Below, piece after piece: positions 17,601 to 27,489 of a stretch of 64,000 bases of DNA. The notes below the pieces were generated by a model that saw only the letters and a list, made by a program, of their open reading frames with translations, was not told the DNA's origin and did not search any database. The translations under genes and the position numbers were made by a program. Position 1 is the first letter of the stretch. The number at the start of each line of letters is the position of its first letter. This DNA is from Rhodobacterales bacterium 52_120_T64 (lineage in GTDB: Bacteria > Pseudomonadota > Alphaproteobacteria > Rhodobacterales > Rhodobacteraceae), in assembly GCA_002162875.1 (NCBI GenBank), contig MABA01000004.1, forward strand, positions 186,001 through 250,000. Direction: 5' to 3'.

Positions 17601-17621
17601 AAACCTTAAGGGAGCATTAAT

Positions 17622-17837
17622 ATGCTGAATAACATTGGCCTTCCAGGTCTTCTTCTTATTGCCGTTGTGGTGCTTGTTCTTTTCGGACGTGGCAAGATCT
17701 CGTCCCTGATGGGCGAAGTCGGCAAAGGTATCACCAGCTTTAAGCGCGGTGTTAACGAAGGCAAAGCCGAACTAGAGCAAGCGGCTAGCGAAGAAGCAGT
17801 GGACGTGACGCCTACGGCTGAAAAAGACGAAGCCTGA
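17622..17837 (+). CDS. tatA: Sec-independent translocase subunit TatA
   Basis: 71 residues. One N-terminal membrane helix ([16 protein letters not shown]) ends at the FGRGK hinge, followed by the amphipathic helix [18 protein letters not shown] and an acidic tail. TatA multimers form the pore of the twin-arginine export system for folded proteins. Ribosome site GGGAG. First gene of tatA-tatB-tatC, with 16 bp to tatB. Confidence 0.95.
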   Translation: MLNNIGLPGLLLIAVVVLVLFGRGKISSLMGEVGKGITSFKRGVNEGKAELEQAASEEAVDVTPTAEKDEA

Positions 17838-17853
17838 ACCAGAAGGCGACCTC

Positions 17854-18354
17854 ATGTTTGATATCGGTATCTCAGAGCTTATGCTTATCGGCGTTGTCTC
17901 GCTGATCGTTGTTGGCCCCAAAGATTTGCCCGGAATGTTCCGTACGGTTGGCCGATATGTCGGTAAAGCCAAGAGTATGGCTCGGGAATTTCAGCGCTCT
18001 ATGGAAGATGCCGCGGATGCAACGGGTCTGAAAGATGTCACGTCTGACTTCAAAGATATGGCCAGCGGCCTGAACGACGTGAATGACATCATGAACCCTG
18101 GTTCCATGGGCGCCAAGAAGGCCAAAGAGCAATTCAAGAAAATCCTTGATGCGAAAGATACCGGCATTCCGGTTGCAGCCGACGACCCCGAAGCTGAGGC
18201 TGATAAAGAATTCGCCGCCGATTTGGTGGATGACGATCCTGCCCCTGAACCGGTTGTTGAAATCGTAGAGGATGCGCCGAAGCCTGTGGCGAAGGCGACC
18301 GTCAAGCCAGAACCTGAAGCTAAGCCTAAAACCGATGAGGGTGCCACGACATGA
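17854..18354 (+). CDS. tatB: twin-arginine translocase subunit TatB
   Basis: 166 residues: a short N-terminal helix (IGISELMLIGVVSLIVVGP) with the conserved E and the GPKDLPGMFRTVGRYVGK hinge region, then an amphipathic helix and a long Ala/Pro/Glu-rich tail with repeated PEP/KPE elements. TatB with TatC recognises the twin-arginine signal. The stop overlaps the tatC start by four bases (ATGA). Confidence 0.95.
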   Translation: MFDIGISELMLIGVVSLIVVGPKDLPGMFRTVGRYVGKAKSMAREFQRSMEDAADATGLKDVTSDFKDMASGLNDVNDIMNPGSMGAKKAKEQFKKILDAKDTGIPVAADDPEAEADKEFAADLVDDDPAPEPVVEIVEDAPKPVAKATVKPEPEAKPKTDEGATT

Positions 18355-19265
18355 GCGACACGGATGTCGACGATTCCACAGCCCCGTTGATTGAACACCT
18401 GACGGAACTAAGAACCCGCATAATACGTTCAGTTTTTGCTTTCCTTATCGGAATGATTATCTGTTTCCCTTTCGCGGAACAAATTCTGTCGTTTCTAGCA
18501 GAACCCATGGCGGACATCATGCGGGCACGTGGCGAAGATGCGCAGTTGTTCTTCGACGCGCCTCAAGATGCCTTTTTTGCTTACGTGAAAATCGCAGTTC
18601 TGTTCGGCTTCGCGCTGACTTCCCCTTACATTGGCACGCAATTGTGGCGCTTCGTAGCACCTGGTCTTTATAAAGAAGAACGCGGTGCTTTTCTGCCGTT
18701 CATTATCGCTTCGCCACTGCTGTTTATCGCAGGCGGCGCGTTCGCATATTACGTCGTAATGCCACTGGCGATGAACTTCTTCCTTGGTTTTGGCAACGTG
18801 ATCCCGATGATTTCCTCGCTGCTTGGGATTGGCGAAGATACTTCCCCAGAAGCGATCGAGGCCGCAGATTCCGGCCTGCGAATCTTCTACTTCGGTTCCA
18901 TCAAAGAATATCTGGCACTCGCCATTAAATTCATTGTCGCTTTCGGCATCTGCTTCCAGTTGCCCGTGCTGTTAACCCTGATGGGCAAGGCCGGATTGGT
19001 GTCTGCCAAAGGCTTGGGCGAAGTGCGTAAATACGCCGTTGTCGCCATTTTGGTACTGGCCGCAATCGTGACGCCACCAGATGTAATCACCCAAGGTATT
19101 TTGTTCGTGGTTGTCTACGGCCTCTACGAGATTTCGATCATCTTGGTCAAAATGGTAGAGAAAAAGCGTGAAGAACGTCTGCGCGCTGAAGGTTACTACG
19201 ATGACGAGGAAGACGACGAAGAAGTTGACACCGTGATGACCGATTCTGACAAGGACGACAATTAA
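18351..19265 (+). CDS. tatC: twin-arginine translocase subunit TatC
   Basis: 304 residues with six membrane segments. The N-terminus LIEHLTELRTRIIRS is the family signature and binds signal peptides. FVAPGLYKEERGAFLPF and the TPPDVITQGIL segment near the sixth helix are also typical. The C-terminal tail is longer than in E. coli (about 258 residues) and strongly acidic, with a run of Asp/Glu near residues 285-304. The final A of its stop is also the first base of the next ATG. Confidence 0.95.
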   Translation: MSDTDVDDSTAPLIEHLTELRTRIIRSVFAFLIGMIICFPFAEQILSFLAEPMADIMRARGEDAQLFFDAPQDAFFAYVKIAVLFGFALTSPYIGTQLWRFVAPGLYKEERGAFLPFIIASPLLFIAGGAFAYYVVMPLAMNFFLGFGNVIPMISSLLGIGEDTSPEAIEAADSGLRIFYFGSIKEYLALAIKFIVAFGICFQLPVLLTLMGKAGLVSAKGLGEVRKYAVVAILVLAAIVTPPDVITQGILFVVVYGLYEISIILVKMVEKKREERLRAEGYYDDEEDDEEVDTVMTDSDKDDN

Positions 19266-20110
19266 TGGACCGCGAGGTCGAGGCACTCGAGCGGATCGCA
19301 GGGGCGTTGGAGCGGATTAAACCCGCACCAACCCCTGCACCAGATCTATCGGTCACCGATGCTTTCGTCTGGCACACGTCGCCCGATCGCCTTGAGGCTG
19401 TTCCAGAAGTTAACCGGATTGAAATCGACCTGCTGGTCGGCATTGATCGCTCCCGGGATACGTTGCTGGCCAATACTTTGCAGTTTGCTAAAGGGATGCC
19501 TGCCAATAACGTTCTGCTGTGGGGCGCGCGCGGCATGGGGAAATCCTCGCTGGTAAAAGCCGCCCACGCCGAGGTTCTCAAGCAGGCTGAAGGTTTGAAA
19601 CTTGTCGAAATCCAGCGCGAAGACTTGCCAACTATAGGGCGGCTGCTGAACCTGCTGCGAGGGCAGGACATGCGATTCTTGCTGTTTTGCGATGACCTTT
19701 CGTTTGACCACGATGACAGCCACTACAAATCTCTGAAAGCGGTACTGGATGGCGGCATTGAAGGACGACCCGAAAACGTGCTGTTCTATGCCACGTCTAA
19801 CCGTCGCCATTTGATGCCACGCGATATGATCGAGAATGAGCGCTCCACCGCAATCAGCCCATCCGAGGCCGTCGAGGAGAAGGTATCGTTATCCGATCGT
19901 TTCGGCCTGTGGCTGGGATTCCACCCGTGCGACCAAGACGAATATCTGACAATGATCCGAGGATATTGCGACGCGCTGGAAATCACGATTTCGGATGCGG
20001 TCCTGCGCGCAGAAGCCATTGAATGGCAACAAACCCGAGGCAGTCGTTCAGGCCGTGTTGCTTGGCAATATGTAACCGATCTGGCTGGGCGGCGCGGCGT
20101 TAAGATCTAG
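19265..20110 (+). CDS. DUF815-family AAA-like ATPase
   Basis: 281 residues. Walker A is LLWGARGMGKSSLVKA near residue 85, the Walker B-like stretch is MRFLLFCDDLSFD, and YATSNRRHLMPRDM is characteristic of DUF815, a P-loop family conserved beside tatC in this lineage but without a defined role. The N-terminus has a short coiled coil (VEALERIAGALERI). It is coupled to tatC (TAATG) and its 3' end overlaps the convergent Hsp70-like gene by 11 bp. A helper role in Tat export is possible from position only. Confidence 0.85.
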   Translation: MDREVEALERIAGALERIKPAPTPAPDLSVTDAFVWHTSPDRLEAVPEVNRIEIDLLVGIDRSRDTLLANTLQFAKGMPANNVLLWGARGMGKSSLVKAAHAEVLKQAEGLKLVEIQREDLPTIGRLLNLLRGQDMRFLLFCDDLSFDHDDSHYKSLKAVLDGGIEGRPENVLFYATSNRRHLMPRDMIENERSTAISPSEAVEEKVSLSDRFGLWLGFHPCDQDEYLTMIRGYCDALEITISDAVLRAEAIEWQQTRGSRSGRVAWQYVTDLAGRRGVKI

Positions 20111-21359
20111 CGGTCGCGAGGGCTAATCCATCCACAACGGCGGTGAAAACGGCCGAGGTGTGGAACTGGGCATTCGGGAAATCAGACGTCAAAGCAGACT
20201 TGATGAACCCCATCAAACTGGACCCGCCGACGAACATCACATCGGTAATTTCGTCCGGCTTGCAGGTGGCTAACGTTAACGTCTGACGAACCGCCGCAGA
20301 AATCCTTAGACGGTGGTCTGCCATCATCGCATTCAGGTCGTTCGGGGCTATTTTTACTTCGACACCTTTGTCGATCAGTCCCAGATTGACCGTATAAGCT
20401 TCCTCGGTGTGGTTTGTCGCGATTTTAGATTTCTCAGCCAGCATCGATAACTCATGTGCAAGTTCGTACTCCAACACATCTATCAACCGCTTGAACGGCG
20501 TTCGATCCAATGCATGGCGTTCCAGATCACGTGCCACCCTCTTGGTTTCAGGCGTATACATGAACGGGATTTTCTCCCATGTCGCCAGATCATTGAAAAG
20601 CGCGGCTGGCGTGCTGGCAGTGCCGGAACCAAATACGCGACGCAACGACGACCCTTTTCCCAGCAATGGCATGAAATGCTGAACGTTCAGGGTTTTGTCG
20701 AAATCCGTGCCACCGAAACGCTCGCCATAAGACGCGAGAATTTCGACAGATTGGTCTGCCTCTGGATTCGAGCGGAACACCGAAAAGTCCGAAGTTCCGC
20801 CACCAATATCGACAATCAATCCCAGCGAAAAATCTTGCTGGAGAACATTGTTCGCCAGCGAAGCTGCCTCCGGTTCGAACATGAATTCAACTTCTAAAAA
20901 ACCAGCCCGCCGATAGCATTCCCGAAGGTCCACTTCAGCTTGGCGATCTTTTTCCGGGTCGTCATGAAACCGAACGGGGCGGCCTGATAGGGCGTGTTGG
21001 AACTTCCGTCCCTCAATGCGTTCGGCCCGTGTTTTCAGCTCCGCTAGAAACCCACCGATGATGTCGAAGAAATTAATATATTTCCCCATTATCAAACGTT
21101 TTTCGCGCATCAAAGATGTCCCGAGCACCCGCTTGAGGGACCGCATATACCGTCCCTCGGCTCCGCTCATCAAAAGGTCATTTGCGGGCGTCCCTATGCG
21201 CGTTTCCCCAGTTGCAAAGTCGAAAAATGTTGCGGTTGGAAGGGTGTCGGAACCCGCCTCCATCTGCAGCCGTTTAATCACCCCGTCGTCCATCACGGCA
21301 ACTGCCGAATTGGAAGTCCCAAAGTCGATGGCCAGTACATTATTGGGCGTGAAATCCAT
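20100..21359 (-). CDS. Hsp70-family (YegD-like) chaperone homologue
   Basis: 419 residues starting at the ATG at 21359 (MDFTPNNVLAIDFGTSNS). The actin-fold ATPase is clear: phosphate loop 1 DFGTSNSAVAV, phosphate loop 2 LIVDIGGGTSDFSVFR, and the adenosine motif VMFVGGSSLMGF. There is no separate C-terminal substrate-binding domain, as in E. coli YegD. The likely role is as an Hsp70-like ATPase with unknown clients. It follows the nlpD-like gene on the same strand after a hairpin, and overlaps the DUF815 gene tail to tail. Confidence 0.85.
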   Translation of the reverse strand: MDFTPNNVLAIDFGTSNSAVAVMDDGVIKRLQMEAGSDTLPTATFFDFATGETRIGTPANDLLMSGAEGRYMRSLKRVLGTSLMREKRLIMGKYINFFDIIGGFLAELKTRAERIEGRKFQHALSGRPVRFHDDPEKDRQAEVDLRECYRRAGFLEVEFMFEPEAASLANNVLQQDFSLGLIVDIGGGTSDFSVFRSNPEADQSVEILASYGERFGGTDFDKTLNVQHFMPLLGKGSSLRRVFGSGTASTPAALFNDLATWEKIPFMYTPETKRVARDLERHALDRTPFKRLIDVLEYELAHELSMLAEKSKIATNHTEEAYTVNLGLIDKGVEVKIAPNDLNAMMADHRLRISAAVRQTLTLATCKPDEITDVMFVGGSSLMGFIKSALTSDFPNAQFHTSAVFTAVVDGLALATARS

Positions 21360-21430
21360 CTGAAACCATCCTGAACGCAAAGCACGATTCGTGCAAAGAC
21401 GCTCAGCTATCACCATTTGAAACGGGAACC

Positions 21431-21463
21431 AATCCCGCAGTCACCGAAGCTATCTGCGGGATT
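21431..21463 (-). terminator. hairpin downstream of the nlpD-like gene
   Basis: AATCCCGCAG (21431-21440) and CTGCGGGATT (21454-21463) form a perfect 10-bp stem with a 13-nt loop, seven bases after the stop of the M23/LysM gene. There is no long U-run on the minus strand, so termination may be incomplete or protein-aided. Confidence 0.5.
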
Positions 21464-21469
21464 GTAGAT

Positions 21470-22546
21470 TTAGCGCAAATACGGTGCCGGATCGACGCTG
21501 TCAGTGCCTTTGCGAACCTCGAAATGCATTGTTGCAGGATCGCCTGCGGCAACAACTCCGATGGTCTGCCCTCGGCGAACCGTGTCGCCCTTGGCAACGG
21601 TAACTTTGTCCACTCGCCCATAGATCGTGAGGATGTCGTTGGAATGGCGCACCAGTACAATCGTACCCAGACCACCCGTGGATGTTGACACAAGCGCAAC
21701 AACGCCATCAGCGGCTACACGTACGTCAGTTCCAGCAGTGGCCGTATAATCTATGCCGTCGTTCTTGTCACGACCAGCGCTAGGGTTATAGGGCCGTAAA
21801 ACGGTGCCATCCACCGGCTTTACAAAACCCGTGGCCGAAGACGCGGAAGCCACAGCAGCGGCAGGTGCTGGTGTTGGCGTAGGCGTTGGAGACGCAATAG
21901 GCGTAGCCGCAGGCGCGACGGGGGCTGCCGTCGTGCGCGAAGTATCTGGCACTGGAATAATAAGTTCTTGTCCGGTGCGGACACCTAGATCGGAGCCAAG
22001 ACCGTTCCACGAGGCCAGCGCCGTTACCGAAACGTTATAAAGACGTGCGATCGAATAGGCGGACTCGCCGGATTCGACACGGTGGCGAAGTGGTTCATCA
22101 GGCCGACCAAGCGAAGGCTCGGTTACCTGAATTGAACCACCTGTCGCAGTATCAATAGCAGTGATCGCCAAATCTGGCGTCCAGCCAGAAGGGTTACCAA
22201 CGACCGAACCACCGACATTGCGCGGAAGCGCTAGAACTTCACCCAAGCGCGGAGGGTATCCAACGGAAAGGCCGTTATGGCGCGCCAATTCTTCTGGCGC
22301 CATGCCGATACGCTGCGCCATCGACGATACTGTGTCTCCCGAGCGGGCAACCATAACCTGATAGGTTTCATAGGTGATGACACCACGACTGTCAGGCAGC
22401 GGGCGATCAATAACCGGGGCTGTAGAGGCGCTAGAGCCTAAATCGGGGACCCGAAATTGCGGGATATCAACGTTTCCGCAAGCAGATAGAAAGCCTGCGG
22501 CCAGCAAAAAAGTGGCAATTCGCGTGCGTTTACCAAAGTAATTCAT
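21470..22546 (-). CDS. NlpD/EnvC-like LysM lipoprotein with degenerate M23 (LytM) domain
   Basis: 358 residues. A lipoprotein signal ends at FLSAC (Cys23). Two LysM peptidoglycan-binding modules follow, around VMVARSGDTVSSMAQRIG and RHRVESGESAYSIARLYN, then an Ala/Pro/Thr linker and a LytM/M23 fold. Zinc-ligand positions are altered: the first HxxxD-type motif reads KNDGID and the YAH position reads YGR; only HFEVR keeps its histidine. Such proteins, like E. coli NlpD and EnvC, activate amidases at the septum rather than cut peptidoglycan. Gene order with pcm and surE supports an NlpD role. Confidence 0.85.
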   Translation of the reverse strand: MNYFGKRTRIATFLLAAGFLSACGNVDIPQFRVPDLGSSASTAPVIDRPLPDSRGVITYETYQVMVARSGDTVSSMAQRIGMAPEELARHNGLSVGYPPRLGEVLALPRNVGGSVVGNPSGWTPDLAITAIDTATGGSIQVTEPSLGRPDEPLRHRVESGESAYSIARLYNVSVTALASWNGLGSDLGVRTGQELIIPVPDTSRTTAAPVAPAATPIASPTPTPTPAPAAAVASASSATGFVKPVDGTVLRPYNPSAGRDKNDGIDYTATAGTDVRVAADGVVALVSTSTGGLGTIVLVRHSNDILTIYGRVDKVTVAKGDTVRRGQTIGVVAAGDPATMHFEVRKGTDSVDPAPYLR

Positions 22547-22585
22547 AACAATACCTATGCTCGTTTGCCTGTTTTTAGGCGTTGC

Positions 22586-23233
22586 TCAATGTTCTGTGTC
22601 CTTGGCCACCCCTTCAAGTAGAGGGACGAACCGGACATCTCCAAGCTCGGTATATTCCAAGCCGTTATCGGTTTTTACCACCTTTATCATCGCTTGCACA
22701 GTGTCCGTCTGTCCGACCGGCAAAACCATGATTCCACCGGGTTTTAGCTGTGCCAGCAAATTTGCAGGCAGGTCTTCTGCAGCCGCGGTCAGAAGGATGC
22801 GGTCAAACGGCGCTTGCTCCGGTAATCCAAGTGACCCATCACCGGTTACAACCGTGATATTGCTGATGTCTAGATCTTGAAACAACGTCCGTGCAGCCCG
22901 TGCCAAGGGGCGATGTCGCTCTACGGTATAAACTCGCCGCACGAGTCTGGAAAGGATCGCGGCCTGATAACCAGACCCTGTTCCGACCTCTAACACCTTG
23001 CAACGATTGTTTAATTCCAAGGCTTCGGTCATTATTGCCACGACGGAGGGCTGGCTGATCGTTTGTCCACGACCGATTGGTAGTGGTCGATCCTCATATG
23101 CACGTTCTTTGAAAATCCCTTCCAAAAACATGTCGCGCGGGGTCGATTCCATCGCCGCAAGAACTGCCGGATCGGACACCCCATTGCTGCGGAGCGTCAA
23201 GATAAACTGCATACGTTGTTCGGTCAGGTTCAT
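22586..23233 (-). CDS. pcm: protein-L-isoaspartate O-methyltransferase
   Basis: 215 residues. SAM motif I is [15 protein letters not shown]; the upstream [20 protein letters not shown] segment is the PCMT signature; [10 protein letters not shown] and DRILLTAAA follow. It repairs isoaspartyl residues in aged proteins. It lies in the common surE-pcm-nlpD order, three bases after surE, and probably shares its mRNA. Confidence 0.95.
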   Translation of the reverse strand: MNLTEQRMQFILTLRSNGVSDPAVLAAMESTPRDMFLEGIFKERAYEDRPLPIGRGQTISQPSVVAIMTEALELNNRCKVLEVGTGSGYQAAILSRLVRRVYTVERHRPLARAARTLFQDLDISNITVVTGDGSLGLPEQAPFDRILLTAAAEDLPANLLAQLKPGGIMVLPVGQTDTVQAMIKVVKTDNGLEYTELGDVRFVPLLEGVAKDTEH

Positions 23234-23236
23234 AAC

Positions 23237-24019
23237 CTAGAACAATTCTGACAGGTCAGAAACTATGTCATGTGCCGTTAAATCAGCACGAAGCGGTGTG
23301 ACGGTGATCCAGTTTTCGGCAGCTTCCCGCGCATCGGATCCAACAGGTGCGCTGGCATTTTCGGGATTGGCCGTAATCCACAAATATCGCCGCCCATTGG
23401 GCGCTACGTGTGGATCGACCCCGAACGAACCATTCGGCCGCTGACCCTGAACCGTTGCCTTGACACCTTTGGTCTGGTCTGCGGGCACGGCGGGGAAGTT
23501 GATATTGTAAAACACCCCATAAGGTTGATCGTGCCACTTGGCATCGTCCAGCAAACGTCGGCAAATATCGGCACCGTGCACGCGGGCGGCCTCGAACGGG
23601 TCGTCCAAGACAGCGCTGTCACGGCTATAATACTGCGACATTGCGATGGCCTTAAAACCGTGCAGCGTTGCTTCGATCGCGCCACCAATAGTCCCCGAAT
23701 ATAGCGTATCTTCGGCGACATTGTGGCCGCGGTTCACACCCGACAAGATCAAATCTGGTGGATTGTCTTTTAGCACCTCGAAGAGTCCGGCCAATATGCA
23801 ATCGGCAGGGGATCCTTCAACCGCATAGCGCCGCTCGCCCATCTTTTGCAGCATCATCGGGCGGATGTAGGAAATACAATGTGAAACCCCGGATTGTTCG
23901 AATGCAGGGGCCACCACCCAAACTTCGCCGTCGGGACCAGCTAGATCGACGGCGATGGCCTCGATTACTTCCAGACCAGGGGCTGTGATGCCGTCATCGT
24001 TAGTGATCAATATGCGCAT
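23237..24019 (-). CDS. surE: 5'/3'-nucleotidase SurE
   Basis: 260 residues. The metal site is in RILITNDDGITAPG at the N-terminus, and the family motif SGVNRGHNVAEDTLYSGT is complete; VSHCISY and VEGSPADC also match. SurE removes phosphate from nucleoside monophosphates and helps in stress survival. It is the first gene of surE-pcm-nlpD on the minus strand. Confidence 0.95.
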   Translation of the reverse strand: MRILITNDDGITAPGLEVIEAIAVDLAGPDGEVWVVAPAFEQSGVSHCISYIRPMMLQKMGERRYAVEGSPADCILAGLFEVLKDNPPDLILSGVNRGHNVAEDTLYSGTIGGAIEATLHGFKAIAMSQYYSRDSAVLDDPFEAARVHGADICRRLLDDAKWHDQPYGVFYNINFPAVPADQTKGVKATVQGQRPNGSFGVDPHVAPNGRRYLWITANPENASAPVGSDAREAAENWITVTPLRADLTAHDIVSDLSELF

Positions 24020-24165
24020 TTTGGTTCTTTCATAACTGTTTCATGATTGTTCTAATCGCAGGAATGCGCTCCGACAAGTAAAACACGTTTTCTTGGAGAG
24101 GAGTGCCGAATATTTCGAACAATACGCCAAAAACAGGCTGGGGCAACGATCACATGGCGAGTGCA

Positions 24166-24639
24166 CTATTCGCCGCGAGTGATTTTACACTGGTAACAAT
24201 TATTTCGTGCTGACCGAACATGGATATAGCGTACTTTCGGGGTGGCAAATATGTGTTCACTTTGCGCGATCAATTTGTCCCGTGCAACGACCACGCCCGT
24301 GCCATATACAATCCGGTCATCAGCCCCGTATCCTTTGATGAGGAAGTCGTTCGAACTTTGCAGAATTGGTGGAAGCTTGCCAGAAGGTAGATGACGCTCG
24401 CACGCCTCGCCGCACAGAAATATCGGCCCGACCTCGGCATATGGCTGGTCGTTCAGGAACGGGCGATAGGCCAAAATCAGCATCGACCGACCCTCGGGGG
24501 TATCTGACAGACAATGACGACACGGATTGCCCGCACCATCGGAAATGGTCCGCTCAGGCAATTGCCCATAGAAATCGGTTTGACCGTTTTGCAGGGCGCG
24601 TACAGTATCTGTTGGCAAGGCGTGAAAGTGTATGGGCAT
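24166..24639 (-). CDS. DUF1203-family protein
   Basis: 157 residues starting at the ATG at 24639, which follows AAGGAA at proper spacing. The family pattern is visible as NPCRHCLSDTPEGRSMLIL, then AYRPF, PYAEVGPIFLCGEAC, and a C-terminal YIHVRSARNNCYQCKI. Several cysteines in CRHC and CYQC pairs suggest metal or redox binding, but this has not been shown for the family. It stands between surE and serS with gaps on both sides. Confidence 0.8.
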   Translation of the reverse strand: MPIHFHALPTDTVRALQNGQTDFYGQLPERTISDGAGNPCRHCLSDTPEGRSMLILAYRPFLNDQPYAEVGPIFLCGEACERHLPSGKLPPILQSSNDFLIKGYGADDRIVYGTGVVVARDKLIAQSEHIFATPKVRYIHVRSARNNCYQCKITRGE

Positions 24640-24708
24640 TGGGGTTCCTTTCAATGAAGCCCAATACTTATGCGCTCACCGCACATCCCACGACCCGTTT
24701 CCTGCTGA

Positions 24709-25998
24709 TTACACCAGTGTTCCTTGCGCCGTAATCACCGTATTTCCGCCCATATACCTCTGCAAAACCTCAGGAATAGCGATCGATCCATCTTCTTGCT
24801 GGTAATTTTCCACCACAGCAATCAACGTTCGCCCAATCGCCAAACCAGATCCGTTCAGTGTATGAACAAATTCCGGCTTACCGCCTTCGGGGCGATACCG
24901 CGCATTCATCCGCCGCGCCTGAAAATCGCCAGCGACCGAACAAGACGAGATTTCGCGGTAAGCGTTTTGCCCAGGCAACCATGCCTCGATATCAAAGGTC
25001 TGTCGCATGCCAAAACCCGTGTCACCGGTGCACAGAACCAACGTGCGGTAAGGAATGTACAACGCTTCCAGAATGCCCTCGGCACAGCCGATCATCCGTT
25101 TCAGCTCCGCCGCACTATCTTCGGGGCGCGAAATCGTCACCATCTCGACTTTCTCGAACTGGTGTTGGCGTAAAATTCCGGCAGTATCGCGACCAGCGGA
25201 ACCAGCCTCGCTACGGAAACACTGCGTGTGCGCCATCATCCGGCGGGGCAGGGTTGTCTCGTCGACAATCTCGCCGGCAACCACGTTGGTCAAAGGCACT
25301 TCCGCCGTTGGGATCAACCACCAGCCGTTTTCGGTGCGATAGCTGTCCTCGGCGAACTTGGGCAACTGCCCCGTGCCATACATAGCCTCATCGCGGACCA
25401 GCACCGGAACCCACATTTCGGTCAGGCCGTTCTTGTCGATATGCGTGTCCAGCATGAACTGCGCCAACGCGCGGTGCAGACGCACCATCGCGCCGCTAAG
25501 GACCACAAATCGAGACCCCGACAACTTTGCCGCCAGCTCAAAGTCGAGCCCGTCAGCAGCCCCCGCAATCTCGTAATGCTCCTTCGGAGAAAACGCAAAA
25601 TTACGTGGCGCGCCGTGCTTCTTCACTTCGACATTATCATCTTCGGTAGCGCCGTCAGGCGTGTCGTCAGCAGGAGTATTGGGGATACCCATTAACAATT
25701 CGTTAAGGCGAGACGTTTCGGCTTTGGATTCTTCCTCCAGCTTCGCAATCTCTGCCTTCTTGTCGCCAACCAGCGCACGGAGGCGTTCAAACTCCGCCTC
25801 ATCGCCTTTCGCCTTCGCCGCACCAACCAACTTGCTAGCAGCATTCCGCTCCGCCAAAGCTTCCTCGGCCGCGCGAATTTTCGTCCGCCGCGCACCGTCA
25901 ATTTCCAAAATTGCAGAGGACATCGCAGACAAACCCCGACGAGCAAGACCCGCATCAAAAGCTTCAGGATTTTCGCGGATCATACGGATGTCATGCAT
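24709..25998 (-). CDS. serS: seryl-tRNA synthetase
   Basis: 429 residues. The N-terminal coiled-coil arm (about residues 30-100, rich in Lys/Glu/Ala) binds the long arm of tRNA-Ser. Class II motifs: motif 2 in [20 protein letters not shown] and motif 3 in [16 protein letters not shown]. It charges tRNA-Ser and tRNA-Sec with serine. The start at 25998 gives the usual [15 protein letters not shown]. Standalone gene. Confidence 0.97.
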   Translation of the reverse strand: MHDIRMIRENPEAFDAGLARRGLSAMSSAILEIDGARRTKIRAAEEALAERNAASKLVGAAKAKGDEAEFERLRALVGDKKAEIAKLEEESKAETSRLNELLMGIPNTPADDTPDGATEDDNVEVKKHGAPRNFAFSPKEHYEIAGAADGLDFELAAKLSGSRFVVLSGAMVRLHRALAQFMLDTHIDKNGLTEMWVPVLVRDEAMYGTGQLPKFAEDSYRTENGWWLIPTAEVPLTNVVAGEIVDETTLPRRMMAHTQCFRSEAGSAGRDTAGILRQHQFEKVEMVTISRPEDSAAELKRMIGCAEGILEALYIPYRTLVLCTGDTGFGMRQTFDIEAWLPGQNAYREISSCSVAGDFQARRMNARYRPEGGKPEFVHTLNGSGLAIGRTLIAVVENYQQEDGSIAIPEVLQRYMGGNTVITAQGTLV

Positions 25999-26069
25999 TG
26001 GAACGCTCGTTGGTTAGAGTTTTATCTGAGCGGGGTTATGCAACAAACTTCGCGTGGGATAAAGGGGGG

Positions 26070-27398
26070 TTATTGTGTCGCGTTTACGTGCACCGTCCAA
26101 CGTTGAAGAAATTCGATGGTGCTTAAATTCTCGGTTGGCCAATGGACAGGCCTATCTTCCATTCTCTCGATTGGAATTGTCGAATTGTCGCCAAACATCC
26201 GATTGACGTTATCGGCTGTTAAGCCGCTCGTTAATATAAACGACGTTGACCTCACGGCCGTCAGACTTGTATTTGCGTCGACAAAAGCGGCACGGAATAG
26301 TTCCGTCCCATTCATTTGCGCCATGAATAGATTTGCCTTGTTTAGCTGTGCCCCCATAAGATTTGCTGAATTAAGTTCAGCTTCACGAAGAAATGCATCG
26401 TTAAGAGCTGCGCCCTCTAAGTGTGCTTGATTTAACTTAACACCTTTCATTTTCGCCATATTCATATCGTTATGGTTCATTAACGCGCGGTCAAAATTTC
26501 CTTTTCTGAAATCAACTCTTTGAAGATTACAATAACTAATATCCAGTTGGTATTCCTCTAAGGTTTCCCGGTTAATTTGTTCTTGGTTACGACGTGCTAT
26601 CACATCGATAATTGCCTGAATATCAAATCTCACGCTGTGGACTGAAGCACGCCAATTATTTAAGGCGCCCGACTCAACTTCCGCCCAGTTTATTGGAATT
26701 CTGTTCCTGTTTACCGGGCTGTTGTTCCGCACATATGCGCACAGGATTTCCATAACCGTGATATGGTCGTCTAGACTGTCACGCGCAATACGCTCCAGTG
26801 CGTAAATTCCGCCGAGGCGTACTTCCAAATTTGGAACGGATTTTGTTATCGAGTAATAACGTTCGTCGTTTATTTGAAATTTTTGGTCATTTCCTTGATT
26901 GAATCCGCTGTTGAATGCTTGGTTGAAAATTGGCGTAGCTGAGCTTTGGTTCGTTATCTTATCTTGGATATCTTGGATATTTTGGATAGTTTTCTCGGAT
27001 CCCAACTGTTCAACGGCTTTCGTGATCCGATCTGTAATCAAGCCTTGTGCCGCGGTATTGCTCTGCATATGCGCGACCACTGTTCGCCAAACTACGAGCG
27101 GCGCACCAACGATTGCAGCCAACAAAACGGCATATCCCCTACTGTCGCCTTGCAATAGGCCGCTAGCTTTGGGGTCCCAAACAATTGGAACAAGTTGGCC
27201 AACTGCCGGAACAAAAAGTAAGAATGCTAATCCTCCTGCGCTCCAAGAAAGAATATTTGCATTTGTCAAGTACGGGGTAATCTTATTCATATTTGTGCTA
27301 ACCACCAAGATAAGCATCAAAAGTGAAAAGAACGTTAAGAAGACGACAAACAATTCCCAATGCGAAATTGTGATCTCCGGTATTACAATGTCATTCAT
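26070..27398 (-). CDS. membrane-anchored pentapeptide-repeat protein A
   Basis: 442 residues. The start MNDIVIPEITIS is shared with the paralogue at 27616-29094. Three hydrophobic segments lie in the first 110 residues. A cytosolic helical part follows, with LGGIYALERIARDSLDDHI, MEILCAYVRNN and VIARRNQEQ elements. Pentapeptide repeats begin near residue 295 (ISYCNLQRVDFRKGNF) and cover only about 100 residues, less regular than in protein B. It has a MFGDNST motif near the end. A Gln/Asn-rich stretch of about 45 residues near 140-185 is absent from B. The DNA is A+T-rich (about 40% G+C at 26881-26940). Function unknown. Confidence 0.85.
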   Translation of the reverse strand: MNDIVIPEITISHWELFVVFLTFFSLLMLILVVSTNMNKITPYLTNANILSWSAGGLAFLLFVPAVGQLVPIVWDPKASGLLQGDSRGYAVLLAAIVGAPLVVWRTVVAHMQSNTAAQGLITDRITKAVEQLGSEKTIQNIQDIQDKITNQSSATPIFNQAFNSGFNQGNDQKFQINDERYYSITKSVPNLEVRLGGIYALERIARDSLDDHITVMEILCAYVRNNSPVNRNRIPINWAEVESGALNNWRASVHSVRFDIQAIIDVIARRNQEQINRETLEEYQLDISYCNLQRVDFRKGNFDRALMNHNDMNMAKMKGVKLNQAHLEGAALNDAFLREAELNSANLMGAQLNKANLFMAQMNGTELFRAAFVDANTSLTAVRSTSFILTSGLTADNVNRMFGDNSTIPIERMEDRPVHWPTENLSTIEFLQRWTVHVNATQ

Positions 27399-27440
27399 CT
27401 CGACCCTCCAGTAACTCTGCCACTATGACAATCTATCAGC

Positions 27441-27468
27441 GGTAGTGGAAGATCAAAGGTTAACAAAC
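27441..27468 (-). promoter_or_regulatory. conserved upstream element of pentapeptide gene A
   Basis: A 28-bp block starting 43 bp upstream of gene A matches 23 of 28 positions with a block at the same distance from gene B (29136-29163). The shared core includes GTGGAAGA and CAAAGG on the plus strand. This looks like a promoter or operator that was copied with the gene. Confidence 0.5.
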
Positions 27469-27489
27469 CCATGCGCAAAATCGTACATA

